Of a stretch of 64,000 nucleotides of DNA, positions 11,826 through 22,434 are shown one piece after another (position 1 is the stretch's first letter; each line of letters opens with the position of its first letter). The DNA lies in NCBI GenBank assembly GCA_964016875.1, contig OZ024728.1, positions 11,080,272-11,144,271 of the forward strand. The letters are read 5' to 3'. A program made the translations under genes and the position numbers. The notes beneath the pieces were generated by a model. That model was not told where the DNA came from, did not search any database, and saw nothing but the letters and a program-made list of their open reading frames with translations. The DNA comes from Fallopia convolvulus (taxonomy: Eukaryota > Streptophyta > Magnoliopsida > Caryophyllales > Polygonaceae).

Positions 11826-14800
11826 TTGCCTTCGGGCAGTATGAATAATTTTACAGCAGCAGACAAGGCTGGCACGGGGTTATCAGATTTGCAATTTGAT
11901 AAATTGGTCAGTATGTTTCAATCTCAATCTGGTACGTCAGGTAATATTCCGGGTATGTTTTCTAATTGGATTTTAGATATCAGCGCGTCTTTTCATATGA
12001 CGGGAGACTCGTCTTTACTTACTGATTTGAGGAAAGTTGATAATTCAACTATTTTATTGCCTAATGGGGCATCTACTACTACTTGTCGGGCTAGCATTGT
12101 TCGTTTTAGTGATCGTCTTGTTCTTCATGATATGTTAATTGTTTGTACCTCAGTTGACGTGTAATTTGATTTCATGTGCTGAGTTGTTGAGACATCAAAA
12201 TTGTGTTTTTACAATAACTGATAAGCTATGTATTTTACAGGATCGCACTACGATGACCTTGATTGGAGCGGGTGAAGAACGAAACGGGGTCTACTAGCTA
12301 CGTGTGGCAATCTCACCAGCGCTTGCTTCACGGATTGAGGCTGACTCTGCAGCCCTTTGGCATTCTCGTATTGGTCATCCTTCCCTTTCTGTACTTCAGC
12401 AGTTACCTAGTGTCAAAATAAATGGTCACTTAGATCCCTGCGATAGTTATCATAGGGCTAAGCAAACTCGATCTATTTTTCCCATTAGTCAGTTGTATTC
12501 TGAAAACTGTTTTGATATTGTTCACTGTGATGTATTGGGGCCCGTAGCGAACCACTGTCGCTACTGGTGCACGTTATTTTTTGACATTGGTTGATGATTT
12601 TTCTAGAGGAGTTTGGATTCATCTTATGGTTAATAAAAGTGAAGTTGGTTCTTTGCTTGCAAATTTTTGTGCTATGACACTTCGTCAATTTAATAGGCAG
12701 GTTAAATGCTTTCGTAGTGATAATGGAACTGAATTTACTTGCATGCGTTCATTTTTTTGATCAAAATGGGATTGAATTTCAGACTTCTTGTGTTGGCACC
12801 CCTCAACAGAATGGTAGAGCTGAACGTAAGCATAGACACATTTTAAATGTTGCTAGGGCTCTTCGTTTCCATGCTCATTTACCATTGAAATTTTGGGGCG
12901 ATTGCATTTTAACTGCTGCTTATTTAATAAATCGGACTCCAACTCCTTTGCTTCAAAACAAAACTCCGTTTGAAATTTTGAATGGGCGACCTCCTTGTTA
13001 TGGTCGTTTACGTGTTTTTGGATGTTTATGTTTTGCTTCAACTATACCTCGTAATTTTGATAAATTTGCACCTAGGGCTAGGAAATGCATTTTTGTGGGA
13101 TATCCCAAAGGTCAAAAAGGTTGGAAACTTTATGATTTAGAAACAAATGATCACTTTGTATCTGCTGATGTTACATTCTATGAAACACATTTCCCTTTTC
13201 AAGCCTCTTTACAACTGGTTGATCATGCACTTTTGAGTGCAGAATCACACCTGTCCATCTTTGATGATATTTGTGACCCGTATTCTATTTCGCAGACAAA
13301 CGTCAGGGGGAGCGGGGTTCAATCTCCTCCTGATTCTGTTCAAGAGCTCGTGCCTATCTCCACAAATGCCCCAACGCAGACAGATGTCAGGGGGAGTGGG
13401 TTTCAATCTTCTTCTGACTCTGTTCAAGTCAACCCTAATCCTAGCACCACAATGGCCCCAACGCAAACAGCTAACGGGGGAGGTGGGGTTCAATCCTCTC
13501 TTGTTGCTGTTCAAGAAATTCATCGTTCTACCCGTGATCGGACTCCATCCGTGAAGTTGAGATGCTATATATGTAACACTGTGCATAGTTCTGTAACTCC
13601 GACGTCTCTTTCATCTCAACCGTCTGGGTCTTCATGTACATCATATCCTATAGCTATTTATGTTAACTGTTCACGTTTTTCGCCTAGCTATGTTGCTTTT
13701 ATTGCTGCTATTCAGTCTATTCCATAGCCTACTTCTTTTGTTGTTGCTACTTTTGATCTGTTATGGCAGGCTGCTATGCAAGCTGAGATTGATGCTTTGA
13801 AGCGTAATGGTACTTGGACGCTTTCTGATCTTCCTGCTGGAAAGAAACCCATTGGCTGTAAGTGGGTTTACAAGGTTAAGTACAAATCTGATGGTACAGT
13901 TGAGAGGTACAAGGCTAGGCTGGTCGTTCTGGGTAATAATCAGAAGGCTAGTATCGACTACAAGGAGACTTTTGCTCTTGTAGCCAAGATGGTTTCTGTT
14001 CGTACTTTCCTTGCAGTTGCTGCTCTTCGTAATTGGGAGTTGCATTAGATGGACGTACACAACGCTTTTCTTCATGCTGATTTGCATGAGGAGGTGTATA
14101 TGCGTCCTCCTTCCGGTTTTTCTAGTGCTTCTGGCAAGTTTTGTCGTATGGACTTCGTCAGGCTCCTAGGAACTGGTTTGCCAAACTTGCCACCGCTCTA
14201 CGCAGGTTCGGATTCATTCAATCTCGAGCTGATTACTCATTTTTTCCTATACCAGTTCTGATTATGTCTTTATGTTCTAGTTTATGTGGATGATCTCATT
14301 ATTGTTGGGAATGATTCTACGCTTATTGCTAAGTATTTTCTTGGCATTGAGATAGCTCGTTCTGTTGAGGGTTTGTTTCTGACTCAGCGAAAGTACACTC
14401 TTGATATTTTGACTGAGGCCGGTTTGCTTGGGAGCAAGCCGTGTGAGTTCCCTATGGAACAAAATCATAAGCTTGCACTTTCTTCTGCGCCGTTGTTTGA
14501 GGCTCTTGACATGTACATGCGTTTGGTTGGGCGTCTTATTTACCTCACCATTACGCGTCCTGAGATTTGCTTTTTGTTCATACTCTTGCTCAATTTATGC
14601 ATGTGCCTAATGTTGATCATTGGGATGCTGCTATTCATGTTCTGCGCTTGCTTAAGGGTCATCCTGGTCAGGTTGTTTTTTTGTCTTCTACTGGGAGTTT
14701 GGCTCTTACTGCTTATTGTGACTCTGATTATGCGACGTGTCCTCTTACGCGCCATTCTGTTACTGGGTACTTTGTTCAGCTTGGTTCCTCGATCACCAGT

Positions 14801-15188
14801 TTCTTGGAAGACAAAGAAACAACATACTGTCTCCAGGTCATCTGCTGAAGCTGAATATCATGCCATGGCAAGCACGTGTTGTGAGCTTATCTGGTTGAAA
14901 GAGTTGCTTCGTTCGTTGGGCATCACTCATACTGCACTTATGCGTTTGTTTTGTGATAGTCAAACTGCTCTACACATTGCTGCTAATCCGGTTTTTCACG
15001 ATCGGACCAAGCACATCGAGGTTGACTGTCATTTTATTAGAGATCTTCTTCTTGCTGGCATTGTTTCCACGTCTCATATTGGCACACGTTCTCAGCCAGT
15101 GGATATGCTCACTAAGGCCCTCGGTTCACAACAGTTTCATCTTCTTTTGGGCAAGTTGGGCATTCGAGATCCCCATGCTACAACTTGA
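11826..15188 (+). pseudogene. Copia gag-pol polyprotein remnant
   Basis: Reading in order across several frames: protease (WILDISASFHMTG, the D-S/T-G triad altered to D-I-S), GAG-pre-integrase (LWHSRIGHPS; 12355 region), integrase core with SDNGTEF (12716-12736) and TPQQNGRAERKH (12797-12832), RT (CKWVYKVKYKSDG, YKARLVVLG, then a frameshifted RQAPRNWFAKL near 14155, and YVDDLIIVG at 14282) and RNase H (CDSDYA, SSAEAEYHAMA, RTKHIEVDCHFIRD). A stop follows NWELH at 14046, and RT segments on both sides of YVDD are deleted. Integrase frames are broken near 12590 and 12730. The protein cannot be active. Confidence 0.88.
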
Positions 15189-15201
15189 GGGGGAGTATTA
15201 A
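15186..15201 (+). other. Polypurine tract of the copia element
   Basis: GAGGGGGAGTATTA lies directly between the pol stop and the LTR start, as in plant copia elements. Confidence 0.75.
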
Positions 15202-15352
15202 TGTATATGGTATATATTAGCTTACCTTTTTTGTAATATATGTAATATTCTTGTTGCCTTGTTTTGTAATTAGGGTTAGCTAGGACCTTGTATATAAACT
15301 TGTTTTTACGTTAATCACAAATAAGGGGTTTTACGCAACACAATTCTTTACA
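15202..15352 (+). mobile_element. 3' LTR (151 bp) of the Ale-like copia element
   Basis: The LTR starts TGTATATGG and ends TCTTTACA. A TATA-like AT-rich stretch and a TATATAAA word lie inside. No 5' copy is present in the window, so the boundaries rest on the adjacent polypurine tract and TG...CA ends. Confidence 0.65.
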
Positions 15353-15390
15353 ATCCATGGTGGGGCTGTCTTCTTTTAGTATATTGTAAA

Positions 15391-15596
15391 GGGAAAATTG
15401 CATTTAACCACCCTTTATTTTACACTTGTTGCAATTAACCACCCTTTATATTTTTTCTACACTTAACCACCCCTTATTTGTAACTATGTGCATTTAACCA
15501 CCCATTTTAATGAAAAACGTCATTTTCTCTGTTAAGTAAAGTAAATTACGTTTTTTTTCTTACTCTTTAAATTTTATTTACAATAAATAAATAAAG
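15391..15596 (+). repeat. Left terminal inverted repeat of MULE-1
   Basis: About 205 bp nearly identical to the reverse complement of 16797-17002. Similarity fades at the ATTTACAATAAATAAA tract. Confidence 0.88.
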
Positions 15597-15608
15597 GAAA
15601 AACCATAA

Positions 15609-16796
15609 TTGACAATTTCAAGTTCCAATACGTACGTCGATTTTTGCAACCCTGGCCTAATTTCCTATGTAATAGTTCCTTTTGTTGGATCGTGACGCGT
15701 TAGTAACAAGTCAGGGAACTAGTAATGTTCCCTGGGCAGCGGAAATAAACAATAAGAACACAGAATTTAGAGAGGAAAACTTTCTGTCCGACCAACAAGT
15801 CGTAGAAAGAAAAAACCTCTACCCCTGAGACTCCTTCTCAGAGGATTTTCAATAGAATACCTTTATTAAGTTTCAACGATTACAAGGCAAGTCAAGTTCT
15901 CTAGTAACTATGGCACCAACCAAAGTTCCCTGGCAACTACGGCACCGACCGAAGTTCAACCAACTAGACTTCTACAACCCTAAGCGTAAACCTAAATCGA
16001 AAGTAAACTATTGACTTACTTGTGGATTCTTCACCGGAAAAGCCACACACTCATACACTTGAAAAGCTCTCTCTTCAAGTTCGTCGTCTTCAACCACACC
16101 TTTTAACCCTAGCTATACCTAGCTATTTATAAGATAAGTTAAGTCTGATCTCACACGTAATTCTTGTCTAATTACGCTGATATTCCACTTAACAAATCCC
16201 ACACAATAAGGAAAAAGATTGTTTGTGATTTCGGATCCTCAACCATGTCGATCTTTGCCAAAACCGAATGATCTCGGATTTTCTTAGATAAGATCGTGTG
16301 ATGATTGATCTTATCTTCTCTTTTATCTCCTTAAGCAATCGCCTACAGCTGTAAATCTCCGTAGAAGATCGCTCGCAGAAGATATGGTAACTTGCCATTT
16401 ATAGAAAGCCACGTTCCTTTCGAGACGTGCTTCCTAAATCTGTCACTCGTTCCCTCCATCGTTCCTCACAATGTTCTGTCACTCGTGACCATGTACCTGT
16501 TTTCCTGAAACACTTACATGTAAAAGCAAGTTATATTAACTAAGTTTGTTATCATCAAAACTAAGAGAAACCATGGAACAACCATTGTTCCAACACCTTC
16601 CCTCCATCCAATAGCTAAGAAAAACCACGACTTCGTCGATGCAAAGAGCATGGATTATGGATCTGATTTTGATGACTTTGAGCGTCCCTTGGAGTCGATT
16701 GTGTCTAAGTTGATGGACGATGGCTCGAGATTCAAAAGGTTGAGATGTAGGCCGAAATCCAATGATAATGACATTTCAAGCTCAATTTATTCCTAA
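15609..16796 (+). pseudogene. Captured host-gene fragment in MULE-1, split by a solo LTR
   Basis: With the nested LTR and one copy of its 5-bp duplication removed, 15609-15682 plus 16601-16796 gives one open frame of 89 codons ending in TAA at 16794-16796. Its composition is protein-like: YVDFCNPG, KKNHDFVDAKSMDYGSDFDD and DDGSRFKRLRC are visible, with an acidic middle and a basic C-terminus. No start codon belongs clearly to it, so it looks like the 3' exon of a captured gene. I do not recognise the family. Confidence 0.45.
15683..16595 (-). mobile_element. Solo LTR of the SIRE-type copia family
   Basis: This 913-bp sequence is the reverse complement of the LTRs at 50644-51527 and 61337-62219, with TGTTGG...CCAACA ends. 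It is flanked by CCTTT and CCTTC, a 5-bp duplication with one mismatch. No internal domain is attached, so it is the product of LTR-LTR recombination. It carries its own version of the 69-aa LTR open frame (16189-16398). Confidence 0.88.
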
Positions 16797-17002
16797 ATTC
16801 TTTTATTTATTGTAAATAAAATTAAAAAAGAAGGGCAAAAACGTAATTTACTTTACTTAACGAATAAAATAACGTTTTTCATCAAAATGGGTGGTTAAAT
16901 GCACATATTTATAAATAAGGGGTGTTTAAGTGTAGAAAAAAGTATAAAGGGTGGTTAATTGTAACAAGTGTAAAATAAAGGGTGATTAAATGCAATTTTC
17001 CC
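16797..17002 (-). repeat. Right terminal inverted repeat of MULE-1
   Basis: Mirror of 15391-15596, differing by a handful of substitutions; ends ...GCAATTTTCCC just before TATTGTAAA. Confidence 0.88.
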
Positions 17003-17330
17003 TATTGTAAATCTCCTTGGTGAGGAATTTGCTGCTGGGAGAGATCAGGGCGGCTTCCGGTTCGGCTGGGCTTTGAAGGATGATAAGCTCATCTTTAATT
17101 TGGATGGAAGACCTCCAACATCAGCTGTCAAAATTTGAGATTTGGGCGTCCCAAATTCTGTAGTTTCGCAGCTTGTATTCTTTGACCCAAGAGAGCCATT
17201 GGCTAGGGTGGTTCTGCACAATTTCAATGAGGGACGGTGATCCAAAGAATGTAGCATCGAGAGGAAAATGATAGCGGGGAATGTTTGTATTGCAATAATT
17301 GCAAGGACAAATCAATCATTGCATATTTTT
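17003..17330 (+). pseudogene. Unidentified gene remnant interrupted by MULE-1
   Basis: One plus frame reads GGFRFGWALKDDKLIFNLDG, a single stop near 17136, then LGVPNSVVSQLVFFDPRE and ARVVLHNFNEG. This looks more like coding than random sequence, but I cannot assign a family. MULE-1 sits at its left edge, and 15353-15390 may be its continuation. Confidence 0.3.
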
Positions 17331-18260
17331 TTTATTAATGAATTTTATATCTTCTAAAATATATAATTTAATTTGAATCTTCCCGAAGGTTGAACGTTAC
17401 AACTTACAAGTGATCACAGATTCACATCTAATATATACATTCGAAACGTACAGAAGTTTAGAATATGTATATGCTTAGTTTAGTCCAATTATATATATAT
17501 GAATCACTTACTTTTATGCAAGATATTGATATGTATGGTGTGGATCATGTGAGTATATATAAATCGATTAAATTAAACATCTACGTAAGGGCAAAGGTCA
17601 GGGAAGCTAAATTCAATATATATGTCCAGCTAAGTAGATACGTCAATTTATAGGTATAATTAAATACAACCAACAATTATTTATATATGTGGACTTTACA
17701 AAAGTTGGGGAAGAAGATACTTCTCAACATACTATAAATCTTGTGGAATTAGGAGGGACGAAGCATTGAAGTTTTAAAGCTCCATTGTCAGTACCGGTCT
17801 AGCTCCTGTGGATGATCAAGTTAATTCAGCTCCATTGGAGGCGTATATAAACACTTTAATGGGTAAAATGGAACAGTACGAAAATAAAATGGCATTATGT
17901 AGTATCAATTCTAACTAAACAATAAAGGAAAGAATGATTTGAAATGTAATTGTGAATAAAAGCAACCAAAAGATACAAATAGTTCAAGAGAAATCAGAGG
18001 AAAACAACTTCTGGAAGTGATGTTTATTACAAAACATTTCAGTAGATTCGGAAAGATAAAAGAACGAATTTAGTTTGGATCACACGAATTACATATATGG
18101 AAAAGATGCCAACAAAGCAGATCAGAGTTGTAACTACCCAAATAGTGAAAAACAGAATTTTAAAGTAAACCCGATTTTATAACATAATCCGGTTACAAAC
18201 TAGCGAACTTGGTTCGCATAATCCTATCACATTACTCTCCACTCGACATGATCTTTGTCC
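17331..18260. other. AT-rich spacer, no gene seen
   Basis: Only short frames occur. Positions 18000-18260 are probably the 3' non-coding tail and LTR remains of the minus-strand chromovirus fragment that follows. I see nothing else supportable. Confidence 0.4.
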
Positions 18261-18991
18261 TCAAGGATCAAACTCCGGAAATTTGGTAATGAAATCATGA
18301 TAGTCCCAAGTAGCTTGTTCAAGAGGGTAGTTGAGCCACTTGATGATCACCTTTGTTGCTGCTTCATTTCCCGGCTTCACCATTTTGCGATCCAAGATAG
18401 CTTCAAGTTGCTTAATCTCGGGTGTGTCTTGCATATATTGAGGCAGGTCAAATCGAGTTGTTGCTGGCACACACAACTTGAGTTGAGAAACATGAAAGAC
18501 ATCATGTATTGCTAAAGATGCTGGAAGTTGCAGCTTATATGCCACTGGGCCAACCCTATCAATGATCAAGTAAGGTCCATAAAATCGAGGGGAAAGTTTA
18601 TGAGGCATCTTGGCTTTAAGAGATTGCTGGCGGAAGGGTTGCAATTTGAGATAGACTGAATCTCCAATTTTGAACTCACGATCTGATCTATGAGCATCAA
18701 CATATTGTCTCATCCGATTTTGAGCTTGGAGCAAGTGGAATTTGAGCATGTCTATCACTTCCTCTCTCTTCTGCAGGCTACGATTAACAATCATGGAAGA
18801 GTTTTCTCCTGGAAGGTATGGAAGGTGGGTTGGAGGAGGTTGTCCATAAAGGATCTCATATGGAGTGGATTTCGTGGCAAAGTGGTAGGTGGTATTATAC
18901 CACCATTCTACTAGAGGCAACCATTTGCTCCAAGAATTTGGGGAGTCTACCGCCGACAACTTCACGCTACCGGATAATATAAGTTGTGCCC
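18261..18991 (-). pseudogene. Chromovirus integrase C-terminus with chromodomain
   Basis: A 234-codon minus frame matches the end of a Ty3/gypsy pol: integrase core end (KWLPLVEWWYNTTYHFAT, PYEILYGQPPP), the GPY/F region (KLSPRFYGPYLIIDRVGPVA, IHDVFHVSQLK) and a C-terminal chromodomain (EAILDRKMVK, VIIKWLNYPLEQATWDY). The WWYNTTYH wording suggests a Reina-type chromovirus. The frame extends a few codons past the first Met and ends where the Athila element begins at 18992. The sequence beyond that element (25975 on) does not resume integrase, so the fragment was already truncated. Confidence 0.85.
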
Positions 18992-20153
18992 TGATTCGAC
19001 TAAAGTCGTTGTGCCGAGATCAAAAATAAATTACCCAAAATTACAAACCAAGTATAGCATGCAAGTAAGGGGTCGAACCCAAGAGAATCAGTGTTTCTAA
19101 TCAATCAGCAAAGACAGGGGTTTTGAGTTTAAGCAAGCAGACAAAATTAGGTTTCAAATCAATTAAAAGCAAGCAGAGTTCATTCAATCAATTCCATCTT
19201 TTTAATCCTTCGATCATCGATTCATCCACTTTTCTATAATTCCTAGGTTAATTCCAATCCTTATAAAAGTTTTCCGCTTGTCCACAGTCCAAGCGAAACT
19301 ATGATATGAACAAGGACGCTTAATTCAAATCATGCAAAGTATTAAGGATAATAGGAAATCAAATCATGCAATCAAACAACGAGTCTCATGCATAAAATAA
19401 CCATCAAACACTCTTTCTCAATTCCAGTCCACAGTCCTAGAAAAGAGTTGTTTTAAGGATAAATAAGATTGCACAGAGAACAATCAAACCTAATCCAAAC
19501 AGTAGATCTAAGTCAATCAAACAAGTTGATCAGGCTCATAAAATCAAACTTAGATCATGGAATTAAAACAAGAGTTTTGATATTAACCAAAGGATAGAAA
19601 AGTTACCAAAATCTCAGGAATTCAATAAAAAGGCTTCCTTGACAGAACAAACTCCAAGGAAGATTAGTTCTCCATAATAGCAGAAAAAACAAAGTCAAAC
19701 TAAAAAGTAGTCTCCCCAAAGTATCTCTCCAACTGAATACGAAAACTAGGTATAAATACTAGAATATCCGAAAAAACCTAAATACTAAAGATAATAAAAC
19801 GTAAAATAAAAGATAAAATAAAGTCGGTGCGCGGAGAAACAGCCAGCCGCGAGCGCGGGTCAGCACCCTCGAGCGCGGGTCCACGCCTTCATCCGCCCTC
19901 GCGGAATCGCGATCTCCCGCGGTCTCGGCTCCATACCCGAGGGCGCGGGTCTTCTTCTTCGTAGAATCTTCATTCTTGTATTTCCTTAGCAACCTCTGTA
20001 AAACGGGTCTTCAGCTCGAACTCGGATCTCTGTCTTCAAAGTTTTCATCTGTAGGCTTTACTAATTTTACAAATAAATGCCCTAATCTAGCCTAAAACAC
20101 TCAGAAATCCTAATAAAAATACATAATTACGCTGTACAGAATCCAGCGTATCA
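18992..20153 (-). mobile_element. Athila-1 3' LTR
   Basis: 1162 bp, with TGATTCGACT...CAGCGTATCA ends in plus-strand terms. Nearly identical to 24833-25974 except for an extra GC-rich unit of 20 bp near 19850-19884. The next bases, on the minus strand, form the polypurine tract. Confidence 0.93.
19828..19950. repeat. GC-rich palindromic word cassette, Athila-1 3' LTR
   Basis: Repeated words of the type GCGAGCGCGGGT, plus CGCGGAATCGCG, CCCGCGGTCTCGG and GAGGGCGCGGGT, in an otherwise AT-rich LTR. It has one more unit than the cassette in the partner LTR. Confidence 0.75.
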
Positions 20154-20167
20154 AATTCCCCCATACT
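20154..20167 (-). other. Athila-1 polypurine tract
   Basis: On the minus strand TATGGGGGAATT directly precedes the LTR start. A GAGGACGAGCAAG word just upstream is characteristic of Athila/Tat elements. Confidence 0.75.
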
Positions 20168-20840
20168 TAGATCTTGCTCGTCCTCAAGTAAGCTTAAACA
20201 AAATCTAACAATCAATACAAATAAGATCCACAAGAAGCAATGAGGGAATATGAAAAATAAAAAACACTCAACTCACAACCCGAACCCATGTAGAGAAAAT
20301 AATAAGCAAAGACATGAAAGTTCAAACACACACCTCACCAAAGGATCTACCTGAAAAGTGTAGAGCAACCTAGGATCTACCCGACATCTAAAATGTAATC
20401 CCTAGACCCCAAAGTAGAATGAAATCCTAAACAATCTGATTTTTCCACTCAATTCTATTTAGGCGCCCTTTCGGGTTTTCACCTAATCACTCATTTCATT
20501 TTTCTTTAGGTGTGCTCACATATACTCACATCTCTCATTAACCTCTTATTACCCCAGCTTATTGCTGGTCCGGGTTACCTTCTTATTACCTGAGCCGCCC
20601 TTTCGGGTTTTCAGCTCATCCAAGGATTTTATATGCCTTTTTTCAATTTTTTATGGCTTTTTATTTTATTTTATTTTATTTTAAAACTAAAACATACTGA
20701 ATCAAAAGACAGAAATAAAATGCGATTGTACATATATCACAAAGCAAAGCAGTGAATCCCCTCCCCCATACTTAAACTCTTCATTGTCCCCAATGAAGTT
20801 AAGAATATAAAGCAAAGCATAGAAGAGGGAATCAGAAGAC
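20168..20840 (-). other. Athila-1 3' non-coding region
   Basis: Lies between the ORF1-like stop and the polypurine tract. It contains two GCCCTTTCGGGTTTTC words (20464, 20590) that can form small hairpins, and T/A-rich runs. No coding potential is seen. Confidence 0.5.
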
Positions 20841-21464
20841 TCACTGCTGATCTGGTGGAGGAAAGGATGGATAACCTGGCCACTGAGTCCGAAAGAATAT
20901 AGTAGCCTGTCTCTGATGCTCAGTCAGTGCCTCCAAAGAACGATCCACATCAGAAACCTTGTTCACCTCTCCCTGTCCCAGAAATGCCATAGCTAAAACC
21001 TTGTGACATAAACGAACACAAGGATGTGGGATCTTACTGTTTCGCTTCCCTGTATCAGTGTTGAAGGGGGAGCCAGTGAGTGCCAGCCAGAAGTCAAAGA
21101 ACCTGGCATCTGTCAACATATACCCCCACCCTTCAGTAGGTGGAGAAGTAATCCCAAAATTCAGATAAGCCTGCTCACGGGATACAGTACACAGTCTATC
21201 ACAGGCATGGAATGTCAGAACACCATCCACATATCGAAATGTAGACAGAAACTCAATAGTAAGCCCTCTGTAGGTAGGAATGGGCATAGTACTGAATCTA
21301 CCCAAACCCCCTGTCTCTAACAACTGCTCTGTACACTCCCGGAATCCCAAATCAATAAGCGTCGGAATATCAAAGAACTTAGTACTAACAAATTTTCGAC
21401 CCTCATATTTATTCCATAACTGCCTCTGCCTATCGCTCAGATTCTGTAACCCGAAATACGCCAT
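20841..21464 (-). CDS. ATHILA ORF-1-like protein of Athila-1
   Basis: A 207-aa uninterrupted minus-strand ORF with ATG at 21464. The sequence has the conserved layout of the ATHILA ORF-1 family (likely PF03078): a basic FVSTKFFD segment, GFRECTEQLLETGGLGRF, PTYRGLTIEFLSTFRY, then VSREQAYLNFGI and an Ala/His-rich helix PCVRLCHKVLAMAFLGQGE. Family function is unknown; it was once compared with envelope proteins. It is the only protein of this element free of stop codons, which suggests selection or recency. It lies downstream of protease, where a spliced RNA could express it. Confidence 0.7.
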   Translation of the reverse strand: MAYFGLQNLSDRQRQLWNKYEGRKFVSTKFFDIPTLIDLGFRECTEQLLETGGLGRFSTMPIPTYRGLTIEFLSTFRYVDGVLTFHACDRLCTVSREQAYLNFGITSPPTEGWGYMLTDARFFDFWLALTGSPFNTDTGKRNSKIPHPCVRLCHKVLAMAFLGQGEVNKVSDVDRSLEALTEHQRQATIFFRTQWPGYPSFPPPDQQ

Positions 21465-21507
21465 AATAATTAAAAACAGAATCGAACGAATTTACCCGAA
21501 CGAGATG

Positions 21508-21650
21508 CACCGCGAACGCAGGAGGTAAGACGAGGACGCGGATTCTGGCGAAGGGCAAACCGCGGGCGCGTGTCGCTTACCGCGAGCGCGGGTATTGTCA
21601 GGCGTTAACCGCGGGCGCGGATTGTCAGCCGCGGTCGCGGGTTTCGGCGT
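21508..21650. repeat. GC-rich palindromic word cassette upstream of ORF1
   Basis: Contains ACCGCGGGCGCG, ACCGCGAGCGCGGGT, AACCGCGGGCGCGG and CCGCGGTCGCGGGT within 140 bp. It lies in the leader of the ORF1-like gene. Confidence 0.7.
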
Positions 21651-21859
21651 CGAACAGATCTGAACTTCGAAGAACAACAATGGAGTCCGAAAAACTCCCA
21701 AATCTCCTCAAATCAACAGCAATTCGACTTCAACAAGGCAGAAATTCAACTCCAAAAGCAAGATTGAGTACTAACCGATGTAGATCTGGACCCACTTTGC
21801 ACAAACTCCTTCAATCCCACCAAATCCAAGAGCGAATCCAAGAGCGGAAGGAGGACGGA

Positions 21860-21925
21860 AAGGTCCCGCGGTCGCCTGTTGAGGGTCGCGCGCGGTTTCC
21901 AGTTGGTCGCGGGGGCTAGACGCGG
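21860..21925. repeat. GC-rich palindromic word cassette, interior
   Basis: GTCCCGCGGTCGCC, GGTCGCGCGCGG and GGTCGCGGGGGC words occur in a row. Same vocabulary as the LTR cassettes. Confidence 0.6.
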
Positions 21926-22217
21926 TGGTGATGGCGTGGTGGTGGAAAGGGGTAGTTTGTGGTTTGGAGGTTTGGTGGCTGTTTTTGTGAGGGAGTGAGG
22001 AAGACAAGAGAGGTGTTTTTTATTTTGAGAAGGGCTAGGGATTTTTTATATTGTTTTGGGCTCGGGTTGGTACTGATTTGGGCTTTTTCGGGGGTTTCAC
22101 CTGAAAACCTTTTATTTCGGGGGTTTTACCCCAAAACCTTTTATTTTTTTAATTTTATTTTTAATTATTATATTTTTTTGTTTTTTTTTTCCGAAAAACA
22201 AAACTTAATTCCGTCAG

Positions 22218-22275
22218 GGACAAACCCGCGAGCGCGGGTCCAGCCGCGGACTCGGGTTCTGGCGCGGGGTTCGCT
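22218..22275. repeat. GC-rich palindromic word cassette, interior
   Basis: CCCGCGAGCGCGGGT followed by CAGCCGCGGACTCGGGT and GGCGCGGGG. CCCGCGAGCGCGGG is an imperfect palindrome. Confidence 0.65.
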
Positions 22276-22366
22276 TTCTTCGAGATAGAAAATTTAACCT
22301 GCAAGTTAGCTCGACAGAACCAAAACGAAACTAAAAAGAATTAAACTCAAAGAAAAGAAAAGAAAA

Positions 22367-22390
22367 ACTTACCTCGGGTTGCCTCCCGAG
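22367..22390 (-). promoter_or_regulatory. Conserved hairpin abutting a 5' splice-site consensus
   Basis: On the minus strand CTCGGG-AGGCAA-CCCGAG (22390-22373) forms a 6-bp stem and 6-nt loop. It is followed at once by GTAAGT (22372-22367), so the 3' arm and donor read CGAG|GTAAGT. It lies about 45 nt after the protease stop. The same hairpin with a compensating change is found after the ORF of Athila-2 (31629-31646). Confidence 0.6.
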
Positions 22391-22434
22391 CAACGCCTTT
22401 GTTTAACGCCGTTGGCCCGACGTCATTTTATAGC

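Larger units (their letters stand above)
11823..15352 (+). mobile_element. Truncated Ty1/copia element (Ale/Retrofit-like), 3' part
   Basis: Protease, integrase, RT and RNase H remnants occur in copia order and end in a polypurine tract and a 151-bp LTR. The 5' LTR and gag are missing because the long-LTR element was inserted between gag and protease. The short LTR and RT motifs suggest the Ale/Retrofit lineage (inference). Confidence 0.8.
15391..17002. mobile_element. Mutator-like element MULE-1 with captured sequence
   Basis: A perfect 9-bp duplication TATTGTAAA flanks the element (15382-15390 and 17003-17011). Both ends start GGGAAAATTGCAT and stay highly similar for about 205 bp as inverted repeats; each contains repeated AACCACCC words. 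These are the defining features of Mutator-like elements. There is no transposase, so it is non-autonomous. Without the nested solo LTR (15683-16595) it would be about 0.7 kb. The middle holds an 89-codon open frame, which makes it a Pack-MULE candidate. Confidence 0.9.
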
